A DNA stretch of 64,000 nt from Telmatactis stephensoni (Eukaryota; Cnidaria; Anthozoa; Actiniaria; Isophelliidae): the NCBI GenBank assembly GCA_029948255.1, contig JALIZF010001352.1, positions 62,001 through 126,000 of the forward strand, written 5' to 3'. A program made the translations under genes and the position numbers. Positions 1 through 15,894 of the stretch are shown piece by piece (positions within the stretch are counted from its first letter, which is position 1; each line of letters opens with the position of its first letter). Under the pieces are notes generated by a model. It did not search any database, was not told the origin of the DNA, and saw nothing but the letters and a program-made list of their open reading frames with translations.

Positions 1-924
1 CTCAACTGATCTGCAGTTGCGATATCGTTAAAATTCAGCTGCACGCATTAACACTAAGTCGATTTTTATCGCAACAACGTCTCAGTAAAAAGGTTGTGCT
101 TTATTACACGATAAGCTTTCGAAGAGACAATAAAAACGACCTTACGAGAAACAAAAATAAAAGTGAAAATAGAAAACAGAAAACAGAACAAACAGGATCG
201 AAAATCAAATCTACTGGAAGTAAAGTTTGTTCTCTTCCGTTATGGCCGTAGGGCGTCGTAAGCAATGTCAAAAATCACGCTTCCTTGTACAGACAAACAA
301 AATAATACTACAGTTAAAAAAAACTCCTATAGAGTTGAAAGCAATTGATTCTATTATGGAACTTAATCGATTCGAGGAAATGTCAACCCTAGCCTATGGC
401 AACAAATTAATTCGTACAAATTGAAGATTTATCTAAAAATCTTAGGATAGCTAAAGAATTATAGTTTGTTGAGAATCTTTGAGAATTTAAGCCCGGAGCC
501 TTTCTGATTTTGTAATGGCGGTTTTGTATGCTTCCTATATAAAGTCCAAGTAAATCTTGTTATTTTTATTATTTAAAACTCGTGTGTTGTGCGACATTCT
601 AGACGTTGATTGGCTCAGTACTAGTGAGCTGTGATATTAGTGGAAAGCATTTTTCTTATGACACAGTACTCTTCCTTTTTGAGTTTCAATTCCTTGAAGT
701 ATTTTTTTTTTTTTTCATTCAACGATCTTTGAGAATGCTGCCTAGCCTTGTTCGTGCTAAAATGTTGATAGACTATCAAAGTCTGATGGCAAGCCTGTCT
801 AAAAAATCCAAATGTGCATGCAAGCATGAGAGAAATGACTATTGTGACGTTATCTTTTACAAATTAAGTCACTAAAAGCACCCAAATCAGTATCCATTGC
901 CGTATTTTTTCGGCATGATAGACA
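1..924. other. No gene seen
   Basis: AT-rich. A 60-codon ORF from the ATG at 242 has no recognisable features. Confidence 0.5.
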
Positions 925-1215
925 CTTATTTCAAAAAACGTTGTCACGGTTCAAAGCAAGAAGCGTCAAGGCAAGCTCGAAATGAATGCTAGTTTTGTGC
1001 TGATAACAATTATGATGTATTCAAATCAGACTTGTTATCAAAAGAATTGAGTACGGTATACTAACAAGGACTTGAAAATGCTGACATTTTGTAATTAGTT
1101 CAATAGAAACGAGTCTGATTTGAATACATTACAAACAAAACCAGCGCACATTAATATTATTTGGTCTTGGCTTGACGCTTGTTGCTCTGAACCGCGACAA
1201 CGTTTTTTAAATAGT
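925..1215. mobile_element. Foldback element, family X copy 1
   Basis: Arms begin CACTTATTTCAAAAAACG and TTGTCACGGTTCAAAGCAAG, and return as GTTGCTCTGAACCGCGACAA near 1180-1205. A second inner pair is GTATTCAAATCAGACT and its inverse. Confidence 0.8.
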
Positions 1216-1979
1216 CAAACTTTGTGCACTGTACAAAATTCTAGAAAGTAATATTAGTCCATGAGTGTATTATTGCCGAATAACGCACTGTTTTTATCTA
1301 ATAGAGGATTACTGAGACTTATATACAGCATTTTATATACAGCATTATTAGGTGTATTGGATCAATGCAGCTGAGGGCGTACAAGATGAAAGCTCTCGCG
1401 TCGATCCTACCGTAAGCGCATTTGCTAGCTGAAGAAACCACAACAGTCTCTAACACTTCGTTAAACAACGAATTACAACAAAGTTAAAATCAAGAAAGAA
1501 AAAGAGAAAAGAAATAAAGTAGAAAAGAATGGAAATTTTACATAACATAAAGTAAAGGCTAAAGGCTCTGCAAAATACATACGCGACTCGTAAAATATCA
1601 GCCCGTAATACACAAGAAAATCTAATAAGTGGTATTTATTCAAGTCTGAGATAACTGTTAGCTCTAAATGTCCAAGAACATTAAAATCTTAAAAGATCTA
1701 GAGTATGCTACTGGCCAAACGTCACGTCTTAGAATTATCAGAATTCCCAAATATGGTAAGCTAGTACATATGCCCTTATATGGAGGTAAGAACCGGCTCG
1801 TATATAAATGGCACTTTTTATGAAGCAATGTTTCCTGTTATTAAGGAATCGTTAAATTCCTTTTCTAATTATTTCTCGTTTTTTTCTATTTGATATTGAA
1901 CGTTTGTGAAAGTACAGTAGTACCATTAATTACCCAACCCAAATGTGATGATAGTGAAAAACATGAAGTACAGAATAAA

Positions 1980-2152
1980 TCTTAGGGCGTTTTCTATTAG
2001 TGGAGCCAACCGGCCAGAACGGCCTGGTTTCTTAGGACTAATTCCAGCCAGAGCTAGGAATTGACATGTACTACATGGTATGATATGATACCATTTTTAA
2101 AGAACTGGCCGTTCTGGCCGGTTGGTTCCACTAAATGGAAAACACCCTTAGA
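1980..2152. mobile_element. MITE with AACCGGCCAGAACGGCC ends
   Basis: Inverted ends about 44 bp long (1980-2023 and about 2108-2152), starting CTTAGGGCGTTTTCTATTAG and CTAAGGGTGTTTTCCATTTA. No ORF. Confidence 0.75.
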
Positions 2153-2996
2153 GTCTTAGCATCAATTGGCAAATGATCATGCCACCTGAAAAACTAATTT
2201 CCAGCTTTCTATTTCTTATTTCTTATTGAACAGCGTTTATGAAAACAGGTTGATATAAATTACCAGATGATTTACTTGCATGAGTATTTTTCAAAATTCA
2301 CACACAGAATTTTACCTCTCAAAAAGACGTTGTGTTAGTGTACTTTAAAAATCCCTTGAAATCAGTCGCGTGGTCGACTACAACTAACTTGATATGAAAG
2401 AACACCGTGTATTTTATAAATATACGTTTGACGTCATCGTCTTTGACAGTGGAACAACTTGATCTGAAGTATTTCTTTACAGTAAAATCAATATATTCCT
2501 CAACACTTGAGAATTATTGCAGAAATCCAATATCAAATCAAAGATAAAAGTCGTCTAAGTCAAAATATCCTCTTCAACTTGTCAGCCCGTGCATATGCCT
2601 TTTTCTAATGTTTTGAAGAAAACGGACGTACAAGAGACGACTGGTAAAGAGACTTGGACTTTGTAGATAAAGAAAGAGTCCACTGTATGATGTTCAGTTC
2701 AGATGTTTTTATTGATTGCATGAGATTTAAAGCCGCTGTTTTTAGATCATGATGCATGCTTCCGTGTTCCTAGTTTGATGTACAAGCTTAGCGTAGGTCT
2801 ATATCAAAGTCATTAAAATTTGTTTTAATTATAGTAACTACGCTATTGAAATATTGGCTGAAATCCTTTTTAACAATTATGCCATAAAGAACAGGTAATA
2901 TTGATGATATCGATAGCCCTAACAATATACAAATATGGGATATAGCCCACTGTCACAGCACACTTTTAGTGGGCTTTCAGATAACTTAAAAACTCA

Positions 2997-3815
2997 TTAA
3001 GGATGTTCGCGGGCAAATGATCCTGTGAATAGATTTTCTTTAAAATTGGCATGAAAGCACTTTATGGTATGCTGAATTAAAAAAAGCAAATAAAAAAGGG
3101 GTCACCGTTTTCGTTTCTGAACTATTAAGTCAACAAAAATGACGATAAATCGAAGATAAATCGAATGCGTAAACCAGACAAAGCAGTGGTCTTTTAAGAT
3201 TGATAAAAGCTTTTGACCAGAAAAAACTTCTTTAAGAACATGATTAGACTATTTCAAACAAAAATCGTCAAAAATTACGGCAATTAAAAGCAATCTAGAT
3301 TTTTTATGAGCCATTTTCTTCCGTGCGTTGCTATCCAAATCGCGCGGCGTTCGCTACTATGTAGGGTGAAATTTTAACGAAAAACGGCTGTAGCAAAAAA
3401 TTGTGTGAATAGATTTTTTTAAAATTTAAATATGCTTTAGTCTTTGAGAATGACCTTACTTTAAGATTTAAAAAATTGGAGGTCACCGTTTTCGTTTTCG
3501 AAATATTTCACGTCAAAATCCGGCAATCCGCTCGCCATCTTGAAAACCGAGTGGAGACTAGGTTTCGTGGATTCCTTTTTTGTCTTTTTCTTTCTTTTTT
3601 CTGTGCTTTTTCAACCCAAATAATTTTTTTCAACCTTGAATTTCCATTGTTTTAATTTTTCCTACAAATTTGAATAATTTTTTCTTCAAAAAAAGAAAAA
3701 AAGAAATTATCGAAAAAAAATATTGTTTTACGGCCGCCATCTTGGATTTAGTTGAGCACGCGCGCTAGCCTGCGCAGTAAAAGTGCGCGTGAACAATGCC
3801 CGTGAACGTCCTTAA
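2997..3815. mobile_element. TTAA-flanked non-autonomous element 1 (819 bp)
   Basis: Terminal inverted repeats TTAAGGATGTTCGCGGGCA and, on the other strand, TTAAGGACGTTCACGGGCA. TTAA at both ends suits a piggyBac-type target. Internal GGGGTCACCGTTTTCG blocks at about 3098 and 3479 form two diverged direct repeats about 380 bp apart. No ORF. Confidence 0.8.
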
Positions 3816-4308
3816 TAATTCATAAGGCAAACATAATGAAAATCACCACGTACCGTGACGAGTGTCTTTATATCTGATAAAGATTCGGCCTAATTTACAT
3901 CAAATTTAACCTCGATTTTTTCCAAGATAAATGAAGATATTTTTGATTTTCTTTTAGAGAACAACTCTAATATGTGTTGGAGTTTTTTAAATCGTATAAA
4001 GAACTCGAGATCGTATTTTATCGCCTACGATTCGGATCTTTATATCCGATAAAACTCTCTCTCTCGTTATTTATCCTATACTGACATACAGTACACAGCG
4101 AGACGAAGTCGACTGACTGTCTTTCTCGCCATATTGTGACGTCTTCTGTGCATCTATTAGAGTACAGCTGACCCAAGGAAAAATGGAATCTCAGATTTGT
4201 TTTATATAATATTTATCGAAATTAACCAATCAGAGCGCGCGTAAGATTTAGAGACGTCATCTCCATGGCCCTATGCCTATGTACTGTAATCAACAACACA
4301 CGGTTTTT

Positions 4309-5650
4309 CGACCTGTATGAAAACACTTACAGTTATGCAAGAGATACCAACAAATTTCGATTTTTGAAAATTCGTATCTCCTTGATTTTTCAACTGATAT
4401 CCTTCAAACTTCACAGTTTTACTGATTTTAATGTGCTCTTTCCAGCTATGGTAATTGTTTTTAAGTTTGGGAACTTTTGGAATGACATTAAATAGCCGTT
4501 AGTCATTTACACGTATAAGATTGCAGAATACGTCTTGGTAACTGCCATATTCGTATTCAGCATGAAAAATTAGTTTAGAATAGTTATGTTACCAGCCTCT
4601 ACCCCAAAATGCCTTCTGCACTTTTTGCGATCGACTTTTTCAGTTTGGTCGTCGTGAAGAACGACCGATTTCATTTTGACTTTTCACAAATATACATATT
4701 GTGTGCAATCAAACAAATATTGTTTGCATGCAATAAAACAATGTCAAAAATGACGTCAGCGAGAGATGTAGCCGTTTCCATAACAACCTCGAATCTGCAT
4801 AGGCACAATACCACATTTGCATTCTATTAAGCTTGACGTCATCCCTTCAAATCACTTTGAAAAAAATGTTTTAGTGGCATGCTAAAAGTCATGAATGTAT
4901 AAACATTGCATTTTTACCCGGAGAAAAATGTTTTGTGAGTAAATCTTATCCAGTAATATATAGATTTAGACAAGGCGCAAAATTGAAAAAGTCGATCGCA
5001 AAAAGTGCAGAAGGCATTTTGAGGTAGAGGCTGGTAACATAACTATTCTAAACTAATTTTTCATGCTAAATCCGAATATGGCTGTTACCAAGACGTATTC
5101 TGCAATCTTATACGTGTAAATGACGTATTTTGTGAATTGCTACAGTCATTTCTACTAACGGCTTTTTCATGTAATTCCAAAAGTTCCCAAACTTAAAAAC
5201 AATTACCATAGCTGGAAAGAGCACATCAAAATCAGTAAAACTGTGAAGTTTGAAGGATATCAGTCGAAAAATCAAGGAGATACGAATTTTCAAAAAACGA
5301 AATTTTGTATGAAAACACTTACAGTTATATGCAAGAGATACCAACAAATTTCGATTTTTGAAAATTCGTATCTCCTTGATTTTTCAACTGATATCCTTCA
5401 AACTTCACAGTTTTACTGATTTTGATGTGCTCTTTCCAGCTATGGTAATTGTTTTTAAGTTTGGGAACTTTTGGAATTACATGAAAAAGCCGTTAGTATG
5501 AAATGACTGTAGCAATTCACAAAACACGTCTTACACGTATAAGATTGCAGAATACGTCTTGGTAACAGTCATATTCGCATTCAGCATGAAAAATCGGTTT
5601 AGAATAGTTATGTTACCAGCCTCTACCCCAAAATGCCTTCAGGTATCTGA
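4309..5650. repeat. Nested direct and inverted repeat cluster
   Basis: A block of about 185 bp occurs three times: 4318-4503 (+), 5154-5305 (-) and 5310-5497 (+). A second block (CTCTACCCCAAAATGCCTTC) occurs at about 4597 (+), 4985-5040 (-) and 5614 (+). The order suggests a foldback copied into or next to another copy. Confidence 0.8.
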
Positions 5651-6025
5651 TTTCTCGAAAATGCGCCTTGTCTAATTCTTTGTAAAAAATGTTAAGGTCA
5701 AAACAAATCCAGCACAATTTCGAATTCTCCCGATTACGTATACGGACAATGTATCTGAAACTTCGCTGTTTTGATTGATTTGATTATGAACTGATTTTCC
5801 GAGAATTCAACTCAGTTTTGCAAAAGTTCAGTTGTTGTCAAAGATGGGAGCTGAGGATAATGATGAATTAACACATTTCTCACTAGATTACAAACACTAA
5901 CTGAGCTCGAGCGCGCAACATAACAGAACTTAAATCGTGAGTCATCGACAATTGAAAGTAAAGTAGCTAAATAGTGAGCCCGAATGAACGATGTTATCTT
6001 TTCTCATGCTCAACTTTTGGCTACT

Positions 6026-6435
6026 TTAAGGTAATGGGCTCGCGCAAGATTTTATTGGACAAATTTTTCTATAAATTTGTATATAAGCTGTTTTTGAGTT
6101 GAGAACAACAAAAAGATAAGGAAAATGGGGTCACGGTGCTAGTTTCGGTGCTATGATCAGCTTGCAAAAGGCACTCTCGACTCCAGCCATTTTAAACGAA
6201 AGCAATTGATCTCAAATATTTTTTGATATTTTTTCAGCTTTGGTTAAACCACGTCAAAGTAAATTTAAATTTGTATAAGTTACAGTGCTAGATTTTCTGT
6301 TATAAGCCTGTGAATATTGCTACGTCGCGTTCGACATATTGAAATATTTAGAACACAGGAAGCCCGGTCAAATTTCGGTTTTAACACGCGCACGAAAAAA
6401 GTGATGCGCACGAATGCGCGAGCCCATTACTTTAA
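6026..6435. mobile_element. TTAA-flanked element 2, short form (410 bp)
   Basis: Inverted ends TTAAGGTAATGGGCTCGCGC and TTAAAGTAATGGGCTCGCGC. One GGGGTCACGG block about 100 bp inside the left end. The length suits one internal unit instead of two. Contains ACAGGAAGCCC at 6355-6365. Confidence 0.75.
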
Positions 6436-6508
6436 ATAGCACTTCAAAGTAAACATATGTCCCGTACCGGAAACGATAAGCGGTGAGGTTATGAAACGGA
6501 AGCATATG

Positions 6509-6560
6509 TTAAGGTAGCTCGGTCTAGTTTTTTTCACGGTCAACTAGCGACGTTTAAACA
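6509..6560 (+). mobile_element. Unpaired end of a TTAA element
   Basis: TTAAGGTAGCTCGGTCTAG resembles the ends of the other TTAA elements, but I find no opposite end before the hairpin at 7107. Probably a broken copy. The right limit is arbitrary. Confidence 0.4.
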
Positions 6561-7106
6561 GCCGTAGCTCCCGCTCCAGAGCGTCTTTTGCCAAGATCTT
6601 TTCACACTTGTCTAGATATAGAATGAAGTTTTTAAAAAAGTATATTTTATTGAAATCCGTTTTATTTCAGTGAAGAAATCATTATGTCGTCTTCTTTACT
6701 TAAAGCTCATTTTCGAGAAAAATCGGTCTAAACTTTTAGAGCCACATATCCAACGGTAAAGTTGTTAGTTAGGTCTACATTCTGAGGGAGTGTCAAAAAA
6801 ATCGTACTCATAGTTTTTGAATAAAAACGGTTTTATTTTTTTGTATACAAAAATTCATATGTTTTGTACTATTTACGATAACAACACACTCTGACAAGAT
6901 ACAACAAAATCCTTGCTCCCAGTTATTGCCAAGACTTAGTGCTACACCTTCTGTGATTTTCAATAGATTCGGTCAAGACAATGATTTTTAAGAGTGGTAC
7001 AAGTCATGTAATATTTTTGTTCGTTTTCTCGCAAAACCTGAAATTTTTGCTTCTGAACGCGCTAATTAAAAAATCGTCGATGAATTTTCTTTTAATTTCC
7101 GCTATT

Positions 7107-7706
7107 AATTATTCAGAATATGTCCAATTATAATTCCAAGTTGGTAATCGAAAGAATACCTCTAAGGTGCTCAAATAAAATTTCAAACTTAGGCATATTT
7201 GCATTTGCTTCTGCCGCGGTTGTTTTGCTAAAGCAGTGTTGATTTTGCCGTGTAGTTTGAGTCACACATATTTGCATGCTTTTTCTGTTGTCACATTACG
7301 CACGTGCTGATCGACCGTGCGGAAATATTCAATTCGACGACAGGCTGACAATAAATTTATTTTGCATATTGACAGTTTTTTGACAAAATATCAGCTTGTC
7401 TTTTGCGGCGGTGGTTATATGCCTTCTTCAACATTTTCTTTCCACAACAGCAATTTTTTACTAAGACTTCTGTCGTCGAATTGAATATTTCCGCACGGTC
7501 GATCAGCACGTGCGTAATGTGACAACAGAAAAAGCATGCAAATATGTGTGACTCAAACTACACGGCAAAATCAACACTGCTTTAGCAAAACAACCGCGGC
7601 AGAAGCAAATGCAAATATGCCTAAGTTTGAAATTTTATTTGAGCACCTTAGAGGTATTCTTTCGATTACCAACTTGGAATTATAATTGGACATATTCTGA
7701 ATAATT
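7107..7706. repeat. Near-perfect 237-bp inverted repeat
   Basis: Arms 7107-7343 and 7470-7706 match base for base as far as I can check, with a loop of 126 bp. Very recent, or kept identical by conversion. No ORF of interest. Confidence 0.9.
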
Positions 7707-7954
7707 ATTATATGTGCAACATAAATAATACTAAATAGTGTTAAATTATGCAAATTCTTTAGTTTTCTATTGTTTTATTAGTGCTATTTAGTTCTAAATA
7801 GTGCAAAGTATTGCACACTTTTAGTGTTTGTACTCTAGAATACAGTGCCTGTTTACTGAAACAGTTTGTTGAGTTGTGCAAAATGTTTGAAGTGGTTATC
7901 CTGTATTTTTATTCAAATTTAACAACTTTTAAGCTGAATGTAAAGAATTATATG

Positions 7955-8265
7955 GAAATTGAGCCTAAAACTCATTTTCGATTCAAATTCTCACTTTGGA
8001 TTAGAGTGATTTTCATTTGACCGTGAAAGATTTGTCAAACTAATAGTTGGCAGTAGACTCTAAAGCCATTGTTTTCTTTTGTTTCTTATCAACTACTACA
8101 AACTAAATGGTCATTTTTCTTTCACGGTCAAATGAAAATCACTCTAACACTTTTATCCAACCTTTATCAATCAAAACCACTTGCAAATAAGCTAAACTTC
8201 ATTCTGAAAGTGATACTGACTTTAGCTTTGTAAAACAGTTATTCAAAGTCCTTGGGCTTTGAAAT
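7955..8265 (+). repeat. Dispersed repeat shared with 62.57-62.72 kb
   Basis: AGCCTAAAACTCATTTTCGA, then CACTTTGGATTA, the MITE insertion (8001-8147), then CCACTTGCAAATAAGC and TGACTTTAGCTTTGT. The copy near 62.6 kb runs through without the MITE. Confidence 0.65.
8001..8147. mobile_element. TA-target MITE, copy A
   Basis: Flanked by TA, with inverted ends GAGTGATTTTCATTTGACCG. It sits in a dispersed repeat whose second copy near 62.6 kb lacks it (GGATTAACACTTTG), so the insertion and its TA duplication are seen directly. Confidence 0.88.
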
Positions 8266-8428
8266 GACTTCAAGACAATCTTAACTTGGGGTGTTTTATT
8301 CTATTTATCTTATCATAAATGTACTTTGGCGACGCTTTCTATAGTGACACTTAGAATATTAGCTCAGAAAAACATAGTTCCTTATCTAACTTCACATTTA
8401 AAAGCATTAAAAGATTCTTAAAATATTT

Positions 8429-8512
8429 TCATGAGTACCGAGACTCGAACTCCTAACCAACAACTTGCTAATTCCTGTTGCCGCAAGCGGCTTATCACCA
8501 AGCCACAAGTTA
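8429..8512 (-). mobile_element. tRNA-like sequence, probably SINE-derived
   Basis: Minus strand TGGCTTGGTGATAAGCC then GGAGTTCGAGTCTCGG. A and B boxes are present, but the acceptor and anticodon stems do not close as in a working tRNA. Confidence 0.4.
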
Positions 8513-8670
8513 AGCTAATATTTTGACCAGAACGGACGTTTTTGAACTGTTATATAGAAATTATCCGTGCATGCATGCATAATTATTAGTTAATATAGTT
8601 TCATTATAATAAAATGGGTAATTAAATATCTGGATGAAGATTCCTCCCAAATAATAAATGAGTTTTAGAA

Positions 8671-8990
8671 GTAGTCGTTTAAAGGCCTCCATTCGGACTT
8701 GACGACGGCATTTTTCAAAGTTCCAGAACTAATAGACCTTTTTATCGATATGGCGGCCATCTTGAATTCTATTGTTCCAAAATACATTATGGGATGCCCA
8801 GGTTACAAATACATGTTTAATTAGCCCCATGGGCATCCCATAATGTCAGTTTGGAACAATTAATTTTCAAGATTGCCGCCATATTGGTAAAAAGGTCTAT
8901 TAGTTCTGGAACTTTGAAAAATGGTCTATTGCAATTGATCATGAAATACCGTCAAGTAGTCGTTGTCCTTATCGGCCTTTAAACACTACA
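8671..8990. mobile_element. Foldback element, about 320 bp
   Basis: Outer pair GTTTAAAGGCC (8677 and 8976). Inner arms 8710-8800 and 8830-8926 share AAAGTTCCAGAACTAATAGA and CATTATGGGATGCCC. Several mismatches, so older than the 7.1-kb repeat. Confidence 0.7.
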
Positions 8991-9154
8991 TAAAATACAG
9001 GCCAAATCTTAGGCAAAATACATGTCGCGATGTAAACATTTTTGCTGTAACAATAATAAAGGAAGGCTATAATCAATGATGATGAAACTATGAAAAAGTC
9101 ACACTCCCACACAAAGATAATCTAACATCCCGGAAGACGCAAAAAGAAACGAAA

Positions 9155-9180
9155 CCCCCCCCCCCCCCGACCCCCCCCCC
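9155..9180. repeat. Poly-C tract
   Basis: Two C runs separated by GA. Length likely unreliable. Confidence 0.9.
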
Positions 9181-9386
9181 TTAAAAGGCCAAGTCGGTAG
9201 GGATTGTATGCACAAAAGTATGTTATTTCCCTTTTAATGAAAATTGACGTATTCTACTCAGACTGAATTGACCAAGGAAGCCAGTGAATGTGGAAACAAA
9301 TATTCAGGATAAACGAGAAGGGAAATAATTTCCGCTCCGATCAAAATCAGTCATGATCAGTCCCCACTTTAATCAACTTATTTATT

Positions 9387-9463
9387 CAATTCATTCATTC
9401 ATTCATTCATTCATTCATTCATTCATTCATTCATTCATTCATTCATTCATTCATTCATTCATT
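9387..9463. repeat. (ATTC)n microsatellite
   Basis: About 19 units, followed by a short mixed stretch and then the TTTA array. Confidence 0.97.
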
Positions 9464-9509
9464 GTTTTATTTATTTATTTCTTATTACGTAGACTTTATT
9501 TATATATAT

Positions 9510-13080
<3,571 letters not shown>

Positions 13081-13081
13081 A

Positions 13082-13256
13082 GACTGCAATTGAAGTTCGG
13101 AAGGATCTCAAGAAAATCCCTTCCCCCTTCAGTTTGGTTAGGCCTCGCTACGCCCCTGCGTTGCACACTGTTCTAATATATTATATAACCAATATAATAA
13201 TAACCAAAAAGGGGGGAGGGATTTTCTTGAGTTCCTTCCGAACTTCAGTTGCAGTC
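13082..13256. mobile_element. MITE with GACTGCAATTGAAGTTCGG ends
   Basis: Inverted arms 13082-13127 and 13212-13256 (TTCGGAAGGATCTCAAGAAA against its inverse), C/G-rich at the inner ends. 175 bp. Confidence 0.75.
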
Positions 13257-15894
13257 AAAGATGAAAAGGTTTAATTTCAAGGTAAACTTCCTGCCAAAAT
13301 ATGCTAATTTTTCAAGATCTAGAAGGAACGATTTGGGACAAAAGCTTGTGGGAATTTATCCAGCATCGAGAAACAAATACAAACTTCGCAGGGCCGTAAG
13401 CAGACTGTTATGTTTACCGATCCTCAAGTATATTAATGCCTGGGTAAAATGTCATTTTTGTTAAAATCAATAAATTTCAATTTAACTACCTTAATTAAGA
13501 CTTTTGAGTGGAAAAATTGGGATAGGATGGTCACGTGACCTTCTCTGCTTCCAAAAATATAATTTAGATTGGGGAGATTTCATTATCATTTCATCATTTA
13601 ATTCATTTAATTCATTAATTTAATTCATTAAATCATACTCGTGATTATCAAACTACACTCCCGCTACGCGGTCATGCAGTTTTGTAATCACTCGTATGAT
13701 TTCGGCCCAAATTGCACTCCACTAAGTTTAATTACCATTATGAAGTATATCCTGAGTCCTCTTTGTAAGAGGTATATAAATCTTCCTTAACACCTGAGCT
13801 GCCATTGCTCTTTAGGGAGATATTATGGAAAATAGGTCATGTGACCAGCTTTTTCAATAAAAGTAAAGCAAATATATCCCTTAAATATAAACCCTAAATG
13901 GGCAAGTTAGTTCAGGTGTCAAGCAGGCTAATCCTTATACACGTTACATACTAAACGGACTAAAAATACGTCATTACTTTTTCTCTACATCTTATCATCA
14001 TCGCCCCGTTTTTGATCAAAGATTTTGGTTTCAATTGAGTGACGTTTTCGGTCACATGACCACTTACGCCGTCATTTTTCAATCAAACATTTTTAGGACA
14101 TAAAGTTATGTGTTCATGCCAATTTTGGGTAGCATTGATTTTGGCTGTTGACCCATGCTTTAACTTACTCAGGGTTAAGAGAGGGGTTCCCTCAATTAAC
14201 TCTGCCGGCACTGACTTACTTGAGGAGGTAATCGACCGCCGAAGGTGGAAGCAACTTGAGCCGGGGGTTAATGCGGGGACATGCTCTCCCGAAAAATTTT
14301 GAAATTCAAACCCTCGGAAAGGCGATTTCTAGCATTTTGAGAGTAAATTTTTAGTAATTTCGCCATCGCGCGCTCAATACTCTTAAATTCAAATGCTGAA
14401 AGCAAACGGAACGTCCCGTCCGCGCGCACGACAAAAATCAAATTCTATTGTTCGGCCTACGGCCTCGTCCAATTTTGGGAGTCCTCGGACTTCTTTTTGT
14501 CGAATTATTTTCAAATTGGACAGTAGGTAGTCCTATTACACATACATACACAGACATAAAGCTAACAAGATATTTTGAAGTCAAAGCAAAGAAAATATCA
14601 ACGAATATATTTTTGCAATGACAGGAAAATGAAAGTTCCTGACCGGCTTACTGTTAAAAAATAATACACTTTAGTGACGTTTCTATTCTGGGCACTTTTA
14701 CTTGAAAGGATATATTGACTCAAAACGTCGTCAATCAGGTTACTAATAGGCACTTTTTTGACAATCGTTGTTATAAATCTCTTGGAGTTATATCTATTTA
14801 ACCAATACTACTTTGTCGATAGATGGTTCCTATAGATAGTTTCCATATTTCTTAGTGCTTCCCCCAAGGAAAAATTAATGTCTCCGGAATATTTATCAAT
14901 CATCTCAAATAAAGAATCAATCTAAAAATACACAAATTTATGTTTCCTCAATTTTCAAATTCCTGTATTTTATTGTTTCCCTTATTTTTAATATTTAACA
15001 TTGTTTTGCTTGGCCACCCATACTAATGACTTTAATTTTTTGCAGTCCCGAAGCTGTTTCATTTTGGAAAGGTTTGAAAAAAAGAAAAGTTTAAGATGGC
15101 TCTTGTCGGAAATTCACCTCCAAAAATTCGCATACATATTTCGCGGTATACTACTTCGCAATATGTACAGTTATACAAATTTTGAATGACTCACCTTCGG
15201 TTAGTGTGCCAGGTAACAGAGCTGTAACAAATTCAGTGTTAATATGAGTCAGACCTTGAATGTAATTTAGGCAATCTCGATTTATTGGTTTTGGCTAGTC
15301 GTCAGAACGAGTAGTTTATTTTGACAACCAATCACAATGCGGGATTAGAGGAGTTGCAGAGTCATGTGGGTAACTAAATCAAGCAGTTGCGAATTCTTAT
15401 TTCAAAAAACTTCATCAAAACATCAACTAATAATTTGTAAAATAAAAGGTACTTACAATTCAAAATTAAAGTGTTATTCATAATGCTGAAAAAGTCGTAA
15501 ATATGTGTCAACAGTCAAAAAGCGGAAAGCAAAAAGGAAATATGTGTGTATCGCTTTAATATAGTTCAGTGTCGAAAATAATTTGTTCACTAATTACGAT
15601 TTTCGGGGTAATTATATTCTGAGGTTAAAATGAATTGAAAGCAGAAACGCAAAGAAAGATATTATCTGTTGTCGACCCAAAATTCATCGTTCTTCCTGGG
15701 GACGGACGGAATAAAGCAGAATGATTTTTCCCAAGACACTCTCAGAAACGTTATCCATACATGCAATGTGTATTCTAATCATACTAAAAGATGCATGTCC
15801 AAAAATCAATTATCCCAGTTCAGCTAGCAACAAAATACATGCATTTTAGAAGGAAAATGATTGAAAATTACAAAAAATAGAAACATTAAGCATC
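13257..15894. other. No gene seen; repeat-like stretches
   Basis: Contains three ATGTGACC or ACGTGACC sites (about 13530, 13837, 14055), an inverted pair around ATCATACTCGTGATT (13630-13710) and the fragment at 14340. Confidence 0.45.
14340..14460. mobile_element. Fragment related to the 16.1-kb MITE
   Basis: Shares AATTTCGCCATCGCGCGCTC and CCGTCCGCGCGCACG followed by AAATCAAATTCTATTG with the element at 16103-16380. One-sided and diverged. Confidence 0.55.

Noticed and set aside
8429..8512. A working tRNA gene
   Set aside because: A and B boxes are present but the stems do not close. Read as SINE-derived.
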